NCBI GenBank assembly: GCA_041874755.1
Contig: CP102611.1
Coordinates: 1,488,001-1,552,000, forward strand
DNA length: 64,000 nt
Direction of reading: 5' to 3'
Source of the DNA: Chitinibacter sp. SCUT-21
GTDB lineage: Bacteria; Pseudomonadota; Gammaproteobacteria; Burkholderiales; Chitinibacteraceae
The notes beneath the pieces were generated by a model. It was not told the origin of the DNA, did not search any database, and saw only the letters and a program-made list of their open reading frames with translations. The first letter of the stretch is position 1. Each line of letters starts with the position of its first letter. A program made the position numbers and the translations under genes. Below, one piece after another: positions 22,712 through 32,805 of the stretch.

Positions 22712-24418
22712 ATGAGCACCCCGCAAATTTCTGGCTTAGCTCGCTTATTAGTACAGCACGGACGCCTAAGTGAGACCGACGCAGAAGCCCTGCAATCGGC
22801 GGCCATAAGCAACAAAAGCACTTTTATTGAGCAGCTAACTCAAAGTAAAAAACTCACTGCACGCGAGGTTGCTGAGTTTTCAGCACAGACTTTTGGCTAT
22901 CCGCTACTAGACCTCGATCGAATTGATTCAAGCTACCTCCCGCAAGGCGTTCTTGATAACAATGTAATGCGCACACAGCGCCTTGTTCCGCTATTCAAGC
23001 GCGGCACAAAACTCTTTATTGGCCTCTCTGACATTACCAATCTTGAGGCAGTAGAAAAGGTTCGCTTCCAAACCAACTCACAAGTTGAGCCAATTATTGT
23101 CGAAGACAATAAGTTGATTATTTTGCTCAACAAAACCATCGAAGCTACCGGCGCAAATCTGAAAGACATGGTAATTGACGAGGCAGATTTAGCGCTCGAT
23201 GGTGGAGAACAAGAACCAACAGCAGCTGAAACCCAAATGGGGCAGGAGATTGATGATGCGCCAGTGGTTAAGTACCTGCAAAAAATGCTAATGGATGCCA
23301 TCAATAGTGGCGCCTCCGACATTCATTTTGAGCCCTTTGAAAAATTCTATCGAATTAGATTTCGCATTGATGGCGTTTTACGTGAGGTTGCACAACCCCC
23401 ATTAGCCATTAAGGAAAAAATCTCCTCCAGGATCAAGGTAATCTCTAAGCTCGACATTTCAGAAAAACGAATCCCACAAGATGGACGGATGAAGTTAGTT
23501 TTATCCAAGTCTCGTGCAATTGATTTCCGTGTTTCGACATTGCCGACCATGCATGGCGAAAAAATCGTAATGCGGATCTTGGACCCCTCTTCTGCCACGC
23601 TCGGGATCGATGCGCTCGGCTATGATCCCGATCAAAAAGCACTGATTTTAGATGCCATCCAGCGTCCATATGGCATGGTACTAGTGACCGGGCCCACCGG
23701 CTCAGGCAAAACCGTGTCACTTTACACCTGCCTCAATTTACTGAATAAGCCAGACATTAACATCTCGACAGCAGAAGACCCTGCTGAGATTAACTTGCCA
23801 GGCATCAATCAAGTCAATGTAAATGATAAAGCTGGGCTAACCTTTTCTGCCGCGCTAAAAGCGTTCCTGCGCCAAGACCCCGACATCATTATGGTCGGTG
23901 AGATTCGCGACCTTGAAACAGCGGACATTGCAATTAAAGCAGCCCAGACTGGCCACATGGTGTTCTCAACGCTCCACACTAACGACGCACCAACTACGTT
24001 AACGCGGATGTTGAATATGGGCATCCAGCCATTCAATATTGCTTCCTCCGTAATACTGATTACGGCACAACGGCTTGCACGACGCCTATGCAGTTGCAAA
24101 AAACATGTCGATATTCCGGCGCAAGCACTGCTAGATGCAGGCTTTCAGCAAGAAGAACTAGACGACACCTGGCAACCCTATGGGCCAGTGGGTTGTGAAC
24201 TATGCAAAAACACAGGCTATAAAGGTCGAGTTGGCATTTATCAAGTCATGCCGATTAGCGATGAAATTAATCGTCTCATCATGAATCATGGGAATGCCAT
24301 TGATATTGCCGACCAAGCCCGAAAAGAAGGCGTACTCAGCCTACGTGAGGCAGGACTAAGAAAAGTACGTCAAGGACTCACCTCCCTCGAAGAAATCATG
24401 GCTGTAACAAACGTATAA
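22712..24418 (+). CDS. pilB: Type IV pilus extension ATPase PilB (PilF of Neisseria)
   Basis: A hexameric cytoplasmic ATPase that powers pilin polymerisation. 568 residues. The N-terminal MshEN-type domain (about 1-150) is followed by the ATPase core with Walker A GPTGSGKT (327-334) and Walker B IIMVGE (392-397). The His box is HMVFSTLHTNDAPTT. A tetracysteine zinc site has Cys at about 460/462 and 495/498. GGAGTG precedes the ATG by 11 nt. It is first in pilB-pilC-pilD. Confidence 0.97.
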   Translation: MSTPQISGLARLLVQHGRLSETDAEALQSAAISNKSTFIEQLTQSKKLTAREVAEFSAQTFGYPLLDLDRIDSSYLPQGVLDNNVMRTQRLVPLFKRGTKLFIGLSDITNLEAVEKVRFQTNSQVEPIIVEDNKLIILLNKTIEATGANLKDMVIDEADLALDGGEQEPTAAETQMGQEIDDAPVVKYLQKMLMDAINSGASDIHFEPFEKFYRIRFRIDGVLREVAQPPLAIKEKISSRIKVISKLDISEKRIPQDGRMKLVLSKSRAIDFRVSTLPTMHGEKIVMRILDPSSATLGIDALGYDPDQKALILDAIQRPYGMVLVTGPTGSGKTVSLYTCLNLLNKPDINISTAEDPAEINLPGINQVNVNDKAGLTFSAALKAFLRQDPDIIMVGEIRDLETADIAIKAAQTGHMVFSTLHTNDAPTTLTRMLNMGIQPFNIASSVILITAQRLARRLCSCKKHVDIPAQALLDAGFQQEELDDTWQPYGPVGCELCKNTGYKGRVGIYQVMPISDEINRLIMNHGNAIDIADQARKEGVLSLREAGLRKVRQGLTSLEEIMAVTNV

Positions 24419-24435
24419 GAAAGGATAGAAATAAA

Positions 24436-25659
24436 ATGGCCGTTAAAGCAAAAAGTCCCGCAGCCAAAGAGTTTGCATTTCGCTGGGAAGGTAAAGATAG
24501 AACTAATAAAATTGTTAAAGGCGAGATGCGCGCAAGCGGTGAAAATGTAGTCAAAAGCACCCTGCGACGCCAAGGGATCAACGTTACAAGTGTAAAAAAA
24601 GTTCGTCTTGGCGCCGGCAGAAAGATCACTGAGCTTGATATTGCCATGTTTACACGCCAACTCGCCACCATGCTAAAGTCTGGCGTACCCCTGCTAACAG
24701 CCTTCGACATTGTAGCCAAAGGCCATAGCAATCCATCAGTAACCAAGCTACTAATGGAAATCAAGACCGATATTGAAACCGGGTCTTCACTAACACAAGC
24801 CTTTAGAAAACACCCCAATCAGTTCGACAACCTGTACTGCAATCTTGTACAGGCAGGGGAGCAGGCCGGTATTTTAGATGCCCTTCTAGCACGCCTTGCC
24901 ACTTATAAAGAAAAAATTCTGGCCGTTAAAAAGAAAATCAAGTCAGCGATGTTTTATCCTACGGCAGTCATTGTTGCGGCCTTCGTTATCACGGCGGTGA
25001 TTATGATTTTTGTGATTCCAGCCTTTAAAGAACTTTTCTCCAGCTTTGGCGCCGACCTACCTGGGCCGACACTCTTAGTCATGGCCATTTCCGACTTCTT
25101 TGTTGATTACTGGTACATCATTTTTGGCGGAATTTTTGGAGGCATTTATCTTTTTCTCCAAGCCTGGAAAAAATCTGAAAAAATTCAATTCTTTATGGAT
25201 AGGTTGTTACTAAAACTCCCCATTTTTGGCGAAATTGTTCGCAATGCGACCATTGCCCGTTGGACTAGAACTTTAGCAACGATGTTTGCTGCCGGCGTCC
25301 CGCTGGTTGAATCGCTTGAGTCGGTAGGAGGCGCATCAGGGAATATCGTCTACAAATTAGCAACCCAGAAAATACAATCGGAAGTTAGCACTGGCACAAG
25401 CTTGACTAGCGCCATGCAGAATGCCAATGTATTTCCAAATATGGTTTTGCAAATGACGTCAATTGGGGAAGAGTCAGGCTCACTGGACGCAATGCTAAGC
25501 AAAGTCGCCGACTACTTTGAAGAGGAGGTCGATAATGCAGTAGAAGCGCTATCAAGTTTAATGGAGCCGATCATTATGGTCGTTCTTGGCACACTAATCG
25601 GGGGGCTTGTTGTTGCAATGTACCTACCAATCTTCAAAATGGGCGCGGCGGTAGGCTAA
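24436..25659 (+). CDS. pilC: Type IV pilus inner-membrane platform protein PilC (PilG of Neisseria)
   Basis: The platform protein that couples PilB to pilin insertion. 407 residues with two T2SSF/GspF-type repeats: about 75-200 (FTRQLATMLKSGVPLLTAFD) and about 275-400 (WTRTLATMFAAGVPLVESLE). Each is followed by hydrophobic membrane segments. The stop overlaps the pilD ATG by one base. Confidence 0.97.
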   Translation: MAVKAKSPAAKEFAFRWEGKDRTNKIVKGEMRASGENVVKSTLRRQGINVTSVKKVRLGAGRKITELDIAMFTRQLATMLKSGVPLLTAFDIVAKGHSNPSVTKLLMEIKTDIETGSSLTQAFRKHPNQFDNLYCNLVQAGEQAGILDALLARLATYKEKILAVKKKIKSAMFYPTAVIVAAFVITAVIMIFVIPAFKELFSSFGADLPGPTLLVMAISDFFVDYWYIIFGGIFGGIYLFLQAWKKSEKIQFFMDRLLLKLPIFGEIVRNATIARWTRTLATMFAAGVPLVESLESVGGASGNIVYKLATQKIQSEVSTGTSLTSAMQNANVFPNMVLQMTSIGEESGSLDAMLSKVADYFEEEVDNAVEALSSLMEPIIMVVLGTLIGGLVVAMYLPIFKMGAAVG

Positions 25660-26519
25660 TGTTTGAAATTTTGACAAATCCAAGTTATTTGATTGTTTGC
25701 ACAGCTCTACTAGGCTTATTTGTTGGCAGCTTTCTCAACGTGGTCATCCATCGACTACCAATCATGATTGAAAACAGCTTTCGCCAAGAATGCTCAGTGC
25801 TTCAGGAGGGGGAATCAATACAATCGACCATCCCTTTTACAACATACAATCTAGCAATCCCACGTTCCGCATGCCCAACTTGCGAACATCAAATTACTGC
25901 GCTGGAAAATATTCCAGTCGTCAGCTGGCTACTACTACGGGGCAAATGCAGCCAATGCAAAGCACCAATTAGCAAGCGCTACCCCTTAGTTGAATTAGCT
26001 ACAGCCCTAGTCTCGGGAGGGCTCGCATGGCATTTTGGTTTTAGCTTGCAGCTATTTGGAGCACTTTTGTTTAGCTGGGCTCTTATTTCATTAATACTGA
26101 TTGATGCAGATACTTATTTATTGCCAGATGCCATCACGCTCCCCTTACTTTGGTTGGGGGTGCTCTTCAACACACAAGGTATTTTTACAGATCTAACAAG
26201 TTCAGTATATGGCGCAATAGCAGGGTATTTAAGTCTTTGGAGCATATACTGGGCATTTAAACTTGCCACAGGCAAAGAAGGAATGGGCTACGGGGACTTC
26301 AAATTACTCGCCGCCCTCGGAGCCTGGCTAGGAGTTAGCATGCTGCCAGCAATTATTCTGCTCTCTTCATTTAGTGGGGCAGTAATTGGCATCATTATGA
26401 TCGCAGGTGCAAAACGCGGATGGAACAAGCCGATGCCATTCGGGCCATATCTTGGAATAGCCGGCTTATTAGCGCTAATATGGGGCAAAGATATCACTCA
26501 GATGCTGTACGGTTTTTAA
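25659..26519 (+). CDS. pilD: Prepilin peptidase / N-methyltransferase PilD
   Basis: Cleaves and N-methylates type IV prepilins in the inner membrane. 286 residues. Two CxxC pairs at 72/75 and 97/100 form the zinc-binding loop. Catalytic Asp residues lie in LILIDADTYLLPD (about 149) and GMGYGDFK (about 213). About eight membrane segments. It overlaps pilC by one base (TAATG) and is followed 3 bp later by coaE. Confidence 0.97.
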   Translation: MFEILTNPSYLIVCTALLGLFVGSFLNVVIHRLPIMIENSFRQECSVLQEGESIQSTIPFTTYNLAIPRSACPTCEHQITALENIPVVSWLLLRGKCSQCKAPISKRYPLVELATALVSGGLAWHFGFSLQLFGALLFSWALISLILIDADTYLLPDAITLPLLWLGVLFNTQGIFTDLTSSVYGAIAGYLSLWSIYWAFKLATGKEGMGYGDFKLLAALGAWLGVSMLPAIILLSSFSGAVIGIIMIAGAKRGWNKPMPFGPYLGIAGLLALIWGKDITQMLYGF

Positions 26520-26522
26520 GCA

Positions 26523-27149
26523 ATGATCGTTGGACTCACAGGCGGAATCGGCTCCGGCAAAAGCACTGCAGCAGAGTACTTTGCTCGATTAGGTATACAC
26601 ATTGTCGATACCGACCTAATTAGCCACCAATTAACCCAGGCAGATCAGCCAATACTTACCGCGATTTCCGCTCACTTTGGTACGAATTGCCTGAATGCCG
26701 ATGGCGCACTCAATCGAGCATGGCTGAGGCAAGAAATACACACCAATCCAAACAAAAAGAAAGTACTTGAATCCATTTTGTATCCAAAAATTTTAGCTAA
26801 ATGCATCCAAGAGCTAAACGAGTACACCACAGATAGCTACCAAATTCTGATGGTGCCATTACTTTTCGAGAATGCCGCATTTAAAAATCTATGCCAGCAA
26901 ACCATCACAGTGGAATGCGAGCAAGAAGTGCGGATTGCGCGAGTCATGCAGCGCAGTCACTTAACCCACGAAGGTGTGGTAGCAATAATAAATAATCAAT
27001 TAACAGATGCAGAACGCCGACAACAAGCCCACCACTTGATTTACAATAACGGCTCGTTGGCATCATTAGAGCAACAGGTCATTACTATTGATTCGTTGCT
27101 TCGGGATCGTTGTAATACACTAAGCACAAATACAGCATCGCAATTTTGA
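26523..27149 (+). CDS. coaE: Dephospho-CoA kinase
   Basis: Final step of coenzyme A synthesis. 208 residues. The P-loop GGIGSGKS is at 7-14, followed by the DTDLISHQL motif and the lid-region Arg residues (RIARVMQRS). It sits in the conserved pilD-coaE-zapD-yacG string. Confidence 0.97.
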   Translation: MIVGLTGGIGSGKSTAAEYFARLGIHIVDTDLISHQLTQADQPILTAISAHFGTNCLNADGALNRAWLRQEIHTNPNKKKVLESILYPKILAKCIQELNEYTTDSYQILMVPLLFENAAFKNLCQQTITVECEQEVRIARVMQRSHLTHEGVVAIINNQLTDAERRQQAHHLIYNNGSLASLEQQVITIDSLLRDRCNTLSTNTASQF

Positions 27150-27174
27150 AATCTCCTATTTAGGCCCTAGCACA

Positions 27175-27933
27175 GTGATTAGCTATGAATTCCCTATCAA
27201 TGAGCGCATCCGGACATTATTGCGCCTGGAAGAGCTATACGTGCGCACGGCCAAGTTAGCAGCTCGCGATGATGCGCTTGATCACCACATGGCATTGCTC
27301 GGGATTTTTGAGATCATGGAGGTAGCAAGCCGCGCTGATTTAAAATCAGATTTATTACAAGAGCTAGAACGCCAACGCCAAACCTTAGCTAGCCTACGGA
27401 ACAACCCTCACATCTCTGAAGATGCGCTCGATTTAGTACTGAATGAAATTGAAACCACCCATGGCCGTCTGTTAGAAATGACGGGAAAATTTGGGCAATA
27501 TCTTCGGGAAAATGAATGGCTAATGAGTATCAAACAACGTGTATCCATCCCAGGCGGCGTTTGTGAGTTTGACCTACCTTCATACCACTACTGGCGCAAG
27601 CAATCTTCGGACCGTCGCCGTGGCGATCTTGAGCGCTGGTTAAGTCCGCTATTGCCCATTAAAAATGGCCTCGACATTGTTTTAAAACTGCTCCGCGACT
27701 CAGCGAAAAGCAACCATTTCACAGCAAAAAACGGCAGCTTTCAGCAGATGTCTGGTGGCAAAGTCGTACAGCTGCTGAAGGTATCGCTCCCGAACGATCT
27801 GCCGGCAGTACCTGAACTATCCGCAAATCGTTATGCCATCAACATCCGCTTCATCGTTCCATCCACCAGCGGCGAGCGCGCTAAAGTTGTCGATGCCGAT
27901 ATCGACTTTACCCTCAGTTATTGCAACCTATGA
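27175..27933 (+). CDS. zapD: Cell division protein ZapD
   Basis: Cross-links FtsZ filaments at the division ring. 252 residues. The N-terminus [15 protein letters not shown] and the motif [17 protein letters not shown] match the ZapD (DUF1342) family. The start is GTG at 27175, with no strong ribosome-binding site, 25 bp after coaE. The stop overlaps the yacG ATG (ATGA). Confidence 0.95.
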   Translation: MISYEFPINERIRTLLRLEELYVRTAKLAARDDALDHHMALLGIFEIMEVASRADLKSDLLQELERQRQTLASLRNNPHISEDALDLVLNEIETTHGRLLEMTGKFGQYLRENEWLMSIKQRVSIPGGVCEFDLPSYHYWRKQSSDRRRGDLERWLSPLLPIKNGLDIVLKLLRDSAKSNHFTAKNGSFQQMSGGKVVQLLKVSLPNDLPAVPELSANRYAINIRFIVPSTSGERAKVVDADIDFTLSYCNL

Positions 27934-28127
27934 TCAAAACACAGCAACCGATGGTTAAGTGCCCTACGTGTGCGGCAGTATGCGCCTATTCACCCCAAAA
28001 CTTGTTTAGGCCTTTTTGCAGCGAACGCTGCAAAATGATTGATTTAGGCGAATGGGCTAATGAAAGTTATCGCATCCCTGAGCAAAATAATACTGCAAAT
28101 ACAATCGACAGCATCGATTATCAATAG
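27930..28127 (+). CDS. yacG: DNA gyrase inhibitor YacG (zinc protein)
   Basis: 65 residues with the four zinc-binding Cys residues in CPTC and FCSERCK, followed by [14 protein letters not shown], the YacG signature. The ATG at 27930 overlaps the zapD stop; an internal ATG at 27951 is possible. Confidence 0.93.
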   Translation: MIKTQQPMVKCPTCAAVCAYSPQNLFRPFCSERCKMIDLGEWANESYRIPEQNNTANTIDSIDYQ

Positions 28128-28236
28128 TTAAATACCCTTGACAGTATTAATACCAGGCCATTATTTGCATTGGCTCACAGATAGATACCCAACCGCCACA
28201 GCCCACCCTAAAATCAAGCACTCCATAAAAAAGCAG

Positions 28237-28265
28237 TTGAAACAAGAATATCACCTCAGTGTAAT
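28237..28265 (+). promoter_or_regulatory. Candidate promoter of olsB-olsA
   Basis: -35 TTGAAA (28237-28242), a 17-bp spacer, -10 TGTAAT (28260-28265), about 55 bp before olsB, in a 192-bp gap after yacG. Confidence 0.55.
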
Positions 28266-28319
28266 AGCATAGTCACAGCGCCGCAGTAGCTTAAGAGTCA
28301 TCCAAATGGAGGATTTTTT

Positions 28320-29069
28320 ATGCACACAGGTCTGGAACACGCTCACCGCAGCCCTCACAAAAGCATTACAGTCTGCATCGCAGACAATCCACGGCAAATA
28401 CGTCAAGCACAAGCTTTACGTTATCAAATTTTTGCGGAGGAAATGCACGCCAATTTAAATTGCAAAGAACCAGGTTTCGATCAAGATTTATTTGACCCTT
28501 ATTGCGACCATCTCATTGCCATTGATGAGAATAATGGGCAAGTCATCGGTACTTATCGAATACTCGCGCCGCATCAAGCGCAACGAATTGGCAGCTATTA
28601 CTCTGACACGGAATTTGATCTAACGCGCCTGAACAATATTCGCAGCAATATTGTTGAGTTAGGGCGCAGTTGTGTACATCCAGACTATCGCACAGGCACC
28701 ACTATCGCCTTATTGTGGAATGCGCTGAACCAATACATGGAAAAAAATCGCTACCAATATATGATGGGTTGCGCCTCGGTCACTCTAAAGGATGGGGGGC
28801 ATACTGCTTGCAGCCTATACGACAAACTTGCCAAACAGGCCCTATCACCAATCGAATGGCGTGTTTTTCCGCGCACACCGCTACCAATCAAAGAGCTAAA
28901 CTCGACACTGCAGGTTGAAATCCCTGCATTAATTAAAGGCTATATTCGTGCGGGAGCAATGCTGTGCGGTGAACCTGCTTGGGATCCATATTTTAATACC
29001 GCCGATTTTTTGCTCCTACTTCCAAGGCAACATATCAGTCGACGCTATGCGAAACATTTTGGACGCTGA
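28320..29069 (+). CDS. olsB: L-ornithine N-alpha-acyltransferase OlsB
   Basis: Predicted first enzyme of ornithine-lipid synthesis, transferring a 3-hydroxyacyl chain from ACP to ornithine. 249 residues of the GNAT-like 'hemolysin' family. Visible features are RQAQALRYQIFAEEM near the N-terminus, the NIVELGRSCVHPDYR core strand and helix, and PALIKGYIRAGAMLCGEPAWD near the C-terminus. The start is well marked by GGAGGA six nt before the ATG. It is followed after 58 bp by olsA, the second enzyme of the same pathway, which supports the call. Confidence 0.87.
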   Translation: MHTGLEHAHRSPHKSITVCIADNPRQIRQAQALRYQIFAEEMHANLNCKEPGFDQDLFDPYCDHLIAIDENNGQVIGTYRILAPHQAQRIGSYYSDTEFDLTRLNNIRSNIVELGRSCVHPDYRTGTTIALLWNALNQYMEKNRYQYMMGCASVTLKDGGHTACSLYDKLAKQALSPIEWRVFPRTPLPIKELNSTLQVEIPALIKGYIRAGAMLCGEPAWDPYFNTADFLLLLPRQHISRRYAKHFGR

Positions 29070-29127
29070 CCAAAACACAAAAAGCTAAGTTAAAATACGC
29101 CCTTAATTGCCAACCACGCCAAGAGTC

Positions 29128-29901
29128 ATGCGCAAACTACTTCGTACCTCCAAGCTTATTTCCCACCTTGGCGTCGGACTTTTCATCATTACTTTTGTTA
29201 TCAACAAACACGGCACTGAAAAAAAAGCCGAATTAATTCGCAACTGGTCAAAAAAATTAACCAAAATTTTAGGAGTTAAGGTCATCGTCAAAGGCAAAGT
29301 ACCGCCCACAATCCCTAGCAACTATATGTTTCTATCTAATCATATTTCATGGTTTGATATTTTTGCACTGAACACGATTTATGCCTCTCGATTCATTGCG
29401 AAGGCCGACATTCAGAGCTGGCCTCTAATTAATAGGCTATGCGTGGGAGCCGGGACGTTTTTCATTCAGCGTGAAAAGATAAAGGATACAAAAAGAGTAA
29501 ACGATGCAATAACTGAATGCTTACAGAATGGTGAGTGTGTAACCTTCTTCCCCGAAGGTACGACAACCGATGGCACCTATCTGAAACCACTGAAGACTTC
29601 ACTATTACAATCAATTGTTACCAGCCAAGGTCATGTACAAGCAATCTATCTAAACTATCTTGACGATGAGGGCAAACACAGCGAAGTGCCGGCATATGTA
29701 GATGATATGACGTTTCTACAGTCTTTGAATAAACTGCTAGGCAATCAAAATACCGAAGTGCATATTCGCTTCATGCCTGCAATTAAAGTACACGAACATG
29801 ATAGAGCAAGTATTAGCGCAGCGGTTAAAGCGCAATTACATGAGGCTCATCTCAGTTTTCACCAGCAATTGATTGATAAGCACGTCGAGCAGAAATACTA
29901 A
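29128..29901 (+). CDS. olsA: Lyso-ornithine lipid O-acyltransferase OlsA (PlsC family)
   Basis: Adds the second acyl chain to lyso-ornithine lipid. 257 residues from ATG 29128. The acyltransferase motifs are NHISWFD (His about 72, Asp about 77) and FPEGTTTDG (about 141-149). A TTG seven codons upstream is a possible but weaker start. A role as 1-acylglycerol-3-phosphate acyltransferase cannot be excluded by motif alone; olsB next door favours OlsA. The last 50 nt overlap the 3' end of convergent apaH. Confidence 0.85.
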   Translation: MRKLLRTSKLISHLGVGLFIITFVINKHGTEKKAELIRNWSKKLTKILGVKVIVKGKVPPTIPSNYMFLSNHISWFDIFALNTIYASRFIAKADIQSWPLINRLCVGAGTFFIQREKIKDTKRVNDAITECLQNGECVTFFPEGTTTDGTYLKPLKTSLLQSIVTSQGHVQAIYLNYLDDEGKHSEVPAYVDDMTFLQSLNKLLGNQNTEVHIRFMPAIKVHEHDRASISAAVKAQLHEAHLSFHQQLIDKHVEQKY

Positions 29902-30676
29902 AGATCTCATCAGTATCAAGGCAATAAGCCGTCATTTGCCCACCCCAAATACAACCAGTATCCAGACAAACATAGCTATCATTGACTTGAAGTCCAAGTG
30001 CTGACCAGTGGCCAAAAAAAATTCTTTTCTTGGGTGCTGTATTGTGCACAGAAAACCACGGAATAAGAGCAGTAGGTGCACCTATTAGCTCGCCTTTATA
30101 CTTTAAATCAATGGTTTTCCCATCCAAAAATCGCATTCTTGTAAATGCATTTATTGTGAATCTAAACTTTTCAGAATCACTGAGTGACTTATCCCAAAAG
30201 TCGGGTCGATTTCCAAACATAACGGAAAACCAGCGATGGCGATCAATGCCAGAGTACAGCTTTTGAGCTTTAAACGCCCGCTTGATTGCTTGTTCTTGAG
30301 ACCAGAAAGGATAAATTCCTGCGTGGGCGATGATTGCATTGTCTAACTGCAGCAATAAGGGCTGCTGAATCAACCATTCTAAATATAGCTCAGCGTGCTC
30401 ATCCTCTAAGATTTCACCAATCGTGTCGCCATTGCGCGGAGTTGCAAAGCCAAGCCAGCAGGCCAACAGAAACAAGTCGTGATTACCTAAGACAGTCGAG
30501 GCACAACATCGGTATTCGTAGACCCACTTTATCACTTTGTACGACTCAGGACCACGATTGACTAAATCACCCACAAAATACAAATGATCACAGAGAGGAT
30601 CAAATTGAATCTTAAGCAATAAAGCCTGTAATTCGTCGTAGCACCCCTGAACATCACCAATCACATAATTTGCCAT
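29852..30676 (-). CDS. apaH: Symmetrical bis(5'-nucleosyl)-tetraphosphatase ApaH
   Basis: Hydrolyses Ap4A to two ADP and removes Np4 caps from RNA. 274 residues from ATG 30676. The metallophosphatase motifs are GDVQG (7-11), GDLVNRGP (36-43) and LGNHD (63-67). Its 3' end overlaps olsA by 50 nt on the opposite strand. Confidence 0.95.
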   Translation of the reverse strand: MANYVIGDVQGCYDELQALLLKIQFDPLCDHLYFVGDLVNRGPESYKVIKWVYEYRCCASTVLGNHDLFLLACWLGFATPRNGDTIGEILEDEHAELYLEWLIQQPLLLQLDNAIIAHAGIYPFWSQEQAIKRAFKAQKLYSGIDRHRWFSVMFGNRPDFWDKSLSDSEKFRFTINAFTRMRFLDGKTIDLKYKGELIGAPTALIPWFSVHNTAPKKRIFFGHWSALGLQVNDSYVCLDTGCIWGGQMTAYCLDTDEIFSISARRAYQSIAGEN

Positions 30677-30699
30677 AATCGAATCTTTAATATCGCACA

Positions 30700-30730
30700 C
30701 AAAAAAAAACCGACCTAAAGGCCGGTTTTT
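30700..30730 (-). terminator. Terminator of the alpha operon (after rplQ)
   Basis: Stem AAAAACCGGCC / GGTCGGTTTTT with one mismatch and a short loop, followed on the minus strand by a run of nine T. It lies 15 bp past rplQ. Confidence 0.92.
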
Positions 30731-30744
30731 CAGTTGAGTAATAA

Positions 30745-31125
30745 TTACTCAGCAGCTTCAACTTCTTCTGGACGATCAACCAGCTCTACGTATGCCATAG
30801 GAGCGTTGTCGCCAACACGGAAGCCACATTTCAGGATACGCAGGTAACCACCGTTACGAGCAGCATAGCGCGGACCTAAAACGTCAAACAGCTTAACTAC
30901 GATATCACGATCACGTGTACGAGAAAAAGCCAAACGGCGATTAGCCAAAGATGGTTTTTTACCCAGAGTGATCAGTGGCTCTGCTACACGGCGAAGTTCT
31001 TTCGCTTTTGGCAAAGTTGTTTTGATTACTTCGTGCTTCAACAAGGAGTTAGCCAAGTTGCGAAGCATCGCAAGACGATGACTCGACGTGCGATTTAATT
31101 TACGATTAGAAAGACGATGACGCAT
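30745..31125 (-). CDS. rplQ: 50S ribosomal protein L17
   Basis: 126 residues, [20 protein letters not shown], the conserved L17 start, ending in an acidic tail. It is last in rpmJ-rpsM-rpsK-rpsD-rpoA-rplQ. Confidence 0.98.
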   Translation of the reverse strand: MRHRLSNRKLNRTSSHRLAMLRNLANSLLKHEVIKTTLPKAKELRRVAEPLITLGKKPSLANRRLAFSRTRDRDIVVKLFDVLGPRYAARNGGYLRILKCGFRVGDNAPMAYVELVDRPEEVEAAE

Positions 31126-31151
31126 TTGTCAATTCCTTTGCTAGTACCAGC

Positions 31152-32135
31152 TTAAGGCTTGTCTAAGCCAGCCGGAGGCCAGTTTTCAAGGCGCATGCCA
31201 AGGCTAAGCCCTTTCGAAGCCAGCACTTCTTTGATCTCATTGAGTGATTTACGACCGAGATTAGGAGCCTTAAGTAGCTCTGTCTCTGTGCGCTGAATCA
31301 AATCACCGATGTAATAAATGTTTTCCGCTTTCAGGCAATTTGCTGAACGCACGGTCAACTCAAGATCATCAACTGGACGAAGCAGAATCGGATCAATAGT
31401 TACTTGTGGCTCAACAACTTTTTCTTCTTGCGTACCTTCCAGATCAGCAAAAACGCCAAGCTGGTCGATCAACATACGAGCGGCTTGACGAACTGCTTCG
31501 TCTGGCTCGATCACACCGTTGGTTTCAATGTCGATAATCAAACGATCAAGATCAGTGCGTTGTTCTACACGAGCACTTTCCACTTGGTAGCTTACACGGC
31601 GAATTGGACTGAACGATGCGTCCAGAATAATCGTTCCAATAGAACGACCCTCATCTTTATTCTGACGAGAAGGAGCTGGCTGATAGCCACGACCTTTCTC
31701 AACAGTAATATCCATGCTTAACTTGCCACCAGCAGACAGATGTGCAATCACATGATCAGGATTAATTACCTCAACATCATGTGGCAACTGAATGTCGGAA
31801 GCCTTGACGACACCCTCACCCTCTTTAGAGAGGGTCAGAGTGACTGATTCCCGACCATGCAGCTTCAGCACAACGCCTTTCAGGTTCAACAGGATATCGA
31901 CAACGTCTTCCTGCACGCCATCCAAAGCGGAATATTCGTGCACAACACCTTCAATCTTAACTTCAGTTGGGGCAAAACCAGCCATTGAAGAAAGAAGGAT
32001 TCGGCGTAGTGCATTACCGAGAGTATGGCCATAACCGCGCTCAAACGGCTCCATAACGACTTTAGCGTGAGCTTGAGCCAGAGCTTGCACATCGATGATG
32101 CGCGGTTTGAGCAACTCGTTTGCATTGATTTGCAT
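31152..32135 (-). CDS. rpoA: RNA polymerase alpha subunit
   Basis: 327 residues. The N-terminal dimerisation domain includes [20 protein letters not shown]. The C-terminal domain includes [18 protein letters not shown] and the helix-hairpin-helix [12 protein letters not shown], which binds UP-element DNA and activators. Confidence 0.99.
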   Translation of the reverse strand: MQINANELLKPRIIDVQALAQAHAKVVMEPFERGYGHTLGNALRRILLSSMAGFAPTEVKIEGVVHEYSALDGVQEDVVDILLNLKGVVLKLHGRESVTLTLSKEGEGVVKASDIQLPHDVEVINPDHVIAHLSAGGKLSMDITVEKGRGYQPAPSRQNKDEGRSIGTIILDASFSPIRRVSYQVESARVEQRTDLDRLIIDIETNGVIEPDEAVRQAARMLIDQLGVFADLEGTQEEKVVEPQVTIDPILLRPVDDLELTVRSANCLKAENIYYIGDLIQRTETELLKAPNLGRKSLNEIKEVLASKGLSLGMRLENWPPAGLDKP

Positions 32136-32168
32136 AAGTCAGTATCCCTTGCCAACCGGTTCAGGTTA

Positions 32169-32792
32169 TTACTTGGAGTAGAATTCAACTACTAACGATT
32201 CATTGATATCGCTAGACAGATCTGAACGCTCTGGCATGTTTTTGAACACGCCTTCCATTTTTTTAGAATCAACCTGTACCCAGCTTGGGAAGCCAATGCC
32301 TTCAGCCAAGCTCAAAGCTTCCTGAATACGTACTTGCTTCTTAGCTTTTTCACGTACAGCAACAACATCACCCGCCTTCACTTGGAAAGAAGGGATATTA
32401 ACTACGTTGCCATTTACGGTAATCGCTTTGTGGGAAACGAGTTGACGAGATTCGGAACGAGTAGAACCGTATCCCATACGATATACAACGTTATCGAGAC
32501 GAGACTCGAGCAATTTCAACAGATTTTCACCAGTTGAACCTTTGCGGCGAGCTGCTTCTTCAAAATAACGGCGGAACTGACGCTCCAAAACGCCGTAAAT
32601 GCGACGGATCTTCTGCTTTTCACGCAGGTGAACGCCGTAGTCCGACAGACGCGTATTTTTCTTAGCGCCATGCTGGCCTGGGGCTTGTTCCAGCTTGCAC
32701 TTACTGTCGAGCGAACGACGTGCGCTTTTCAAGAACAGATCCGTGCCTTCGCGGCGTGCAAGTTTGCACTTGGGTCCAATATAACGAGCCAT
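32169..32792 (-). CDS. rpsD: 30S ribosomal protein S4
   Basis: 207 residues, [19 protein letters not shown], with an S4 RNA-binding domain around [20 protein letters not shown]4 is the classic translational repressor of the alpha operon in E. coli. It lies between rpsK and rpoA. Confidence 0.98.
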   Translation of the reverse strand: MARYIGPKCKLARREGTDLFLKSARRSLDSKCKLEQAPGQHGAKKNTRLSDYGVHLREKQKIRRIYGVLERQFRRYFEEAARRKGSTGENLLKLLESRLDNVVYRMGYGSTRSESRQLVSHKAITVNGNVVNIPSFQVKAGDVVAVREKAKKQVRIQEALSLAEGIGFPSWVQVDSKKMEGVFKNMPERSDLSSDINESLVVEFYSK

Positions 32793-32805
32793 TTCTTACT
32801 CCGAA

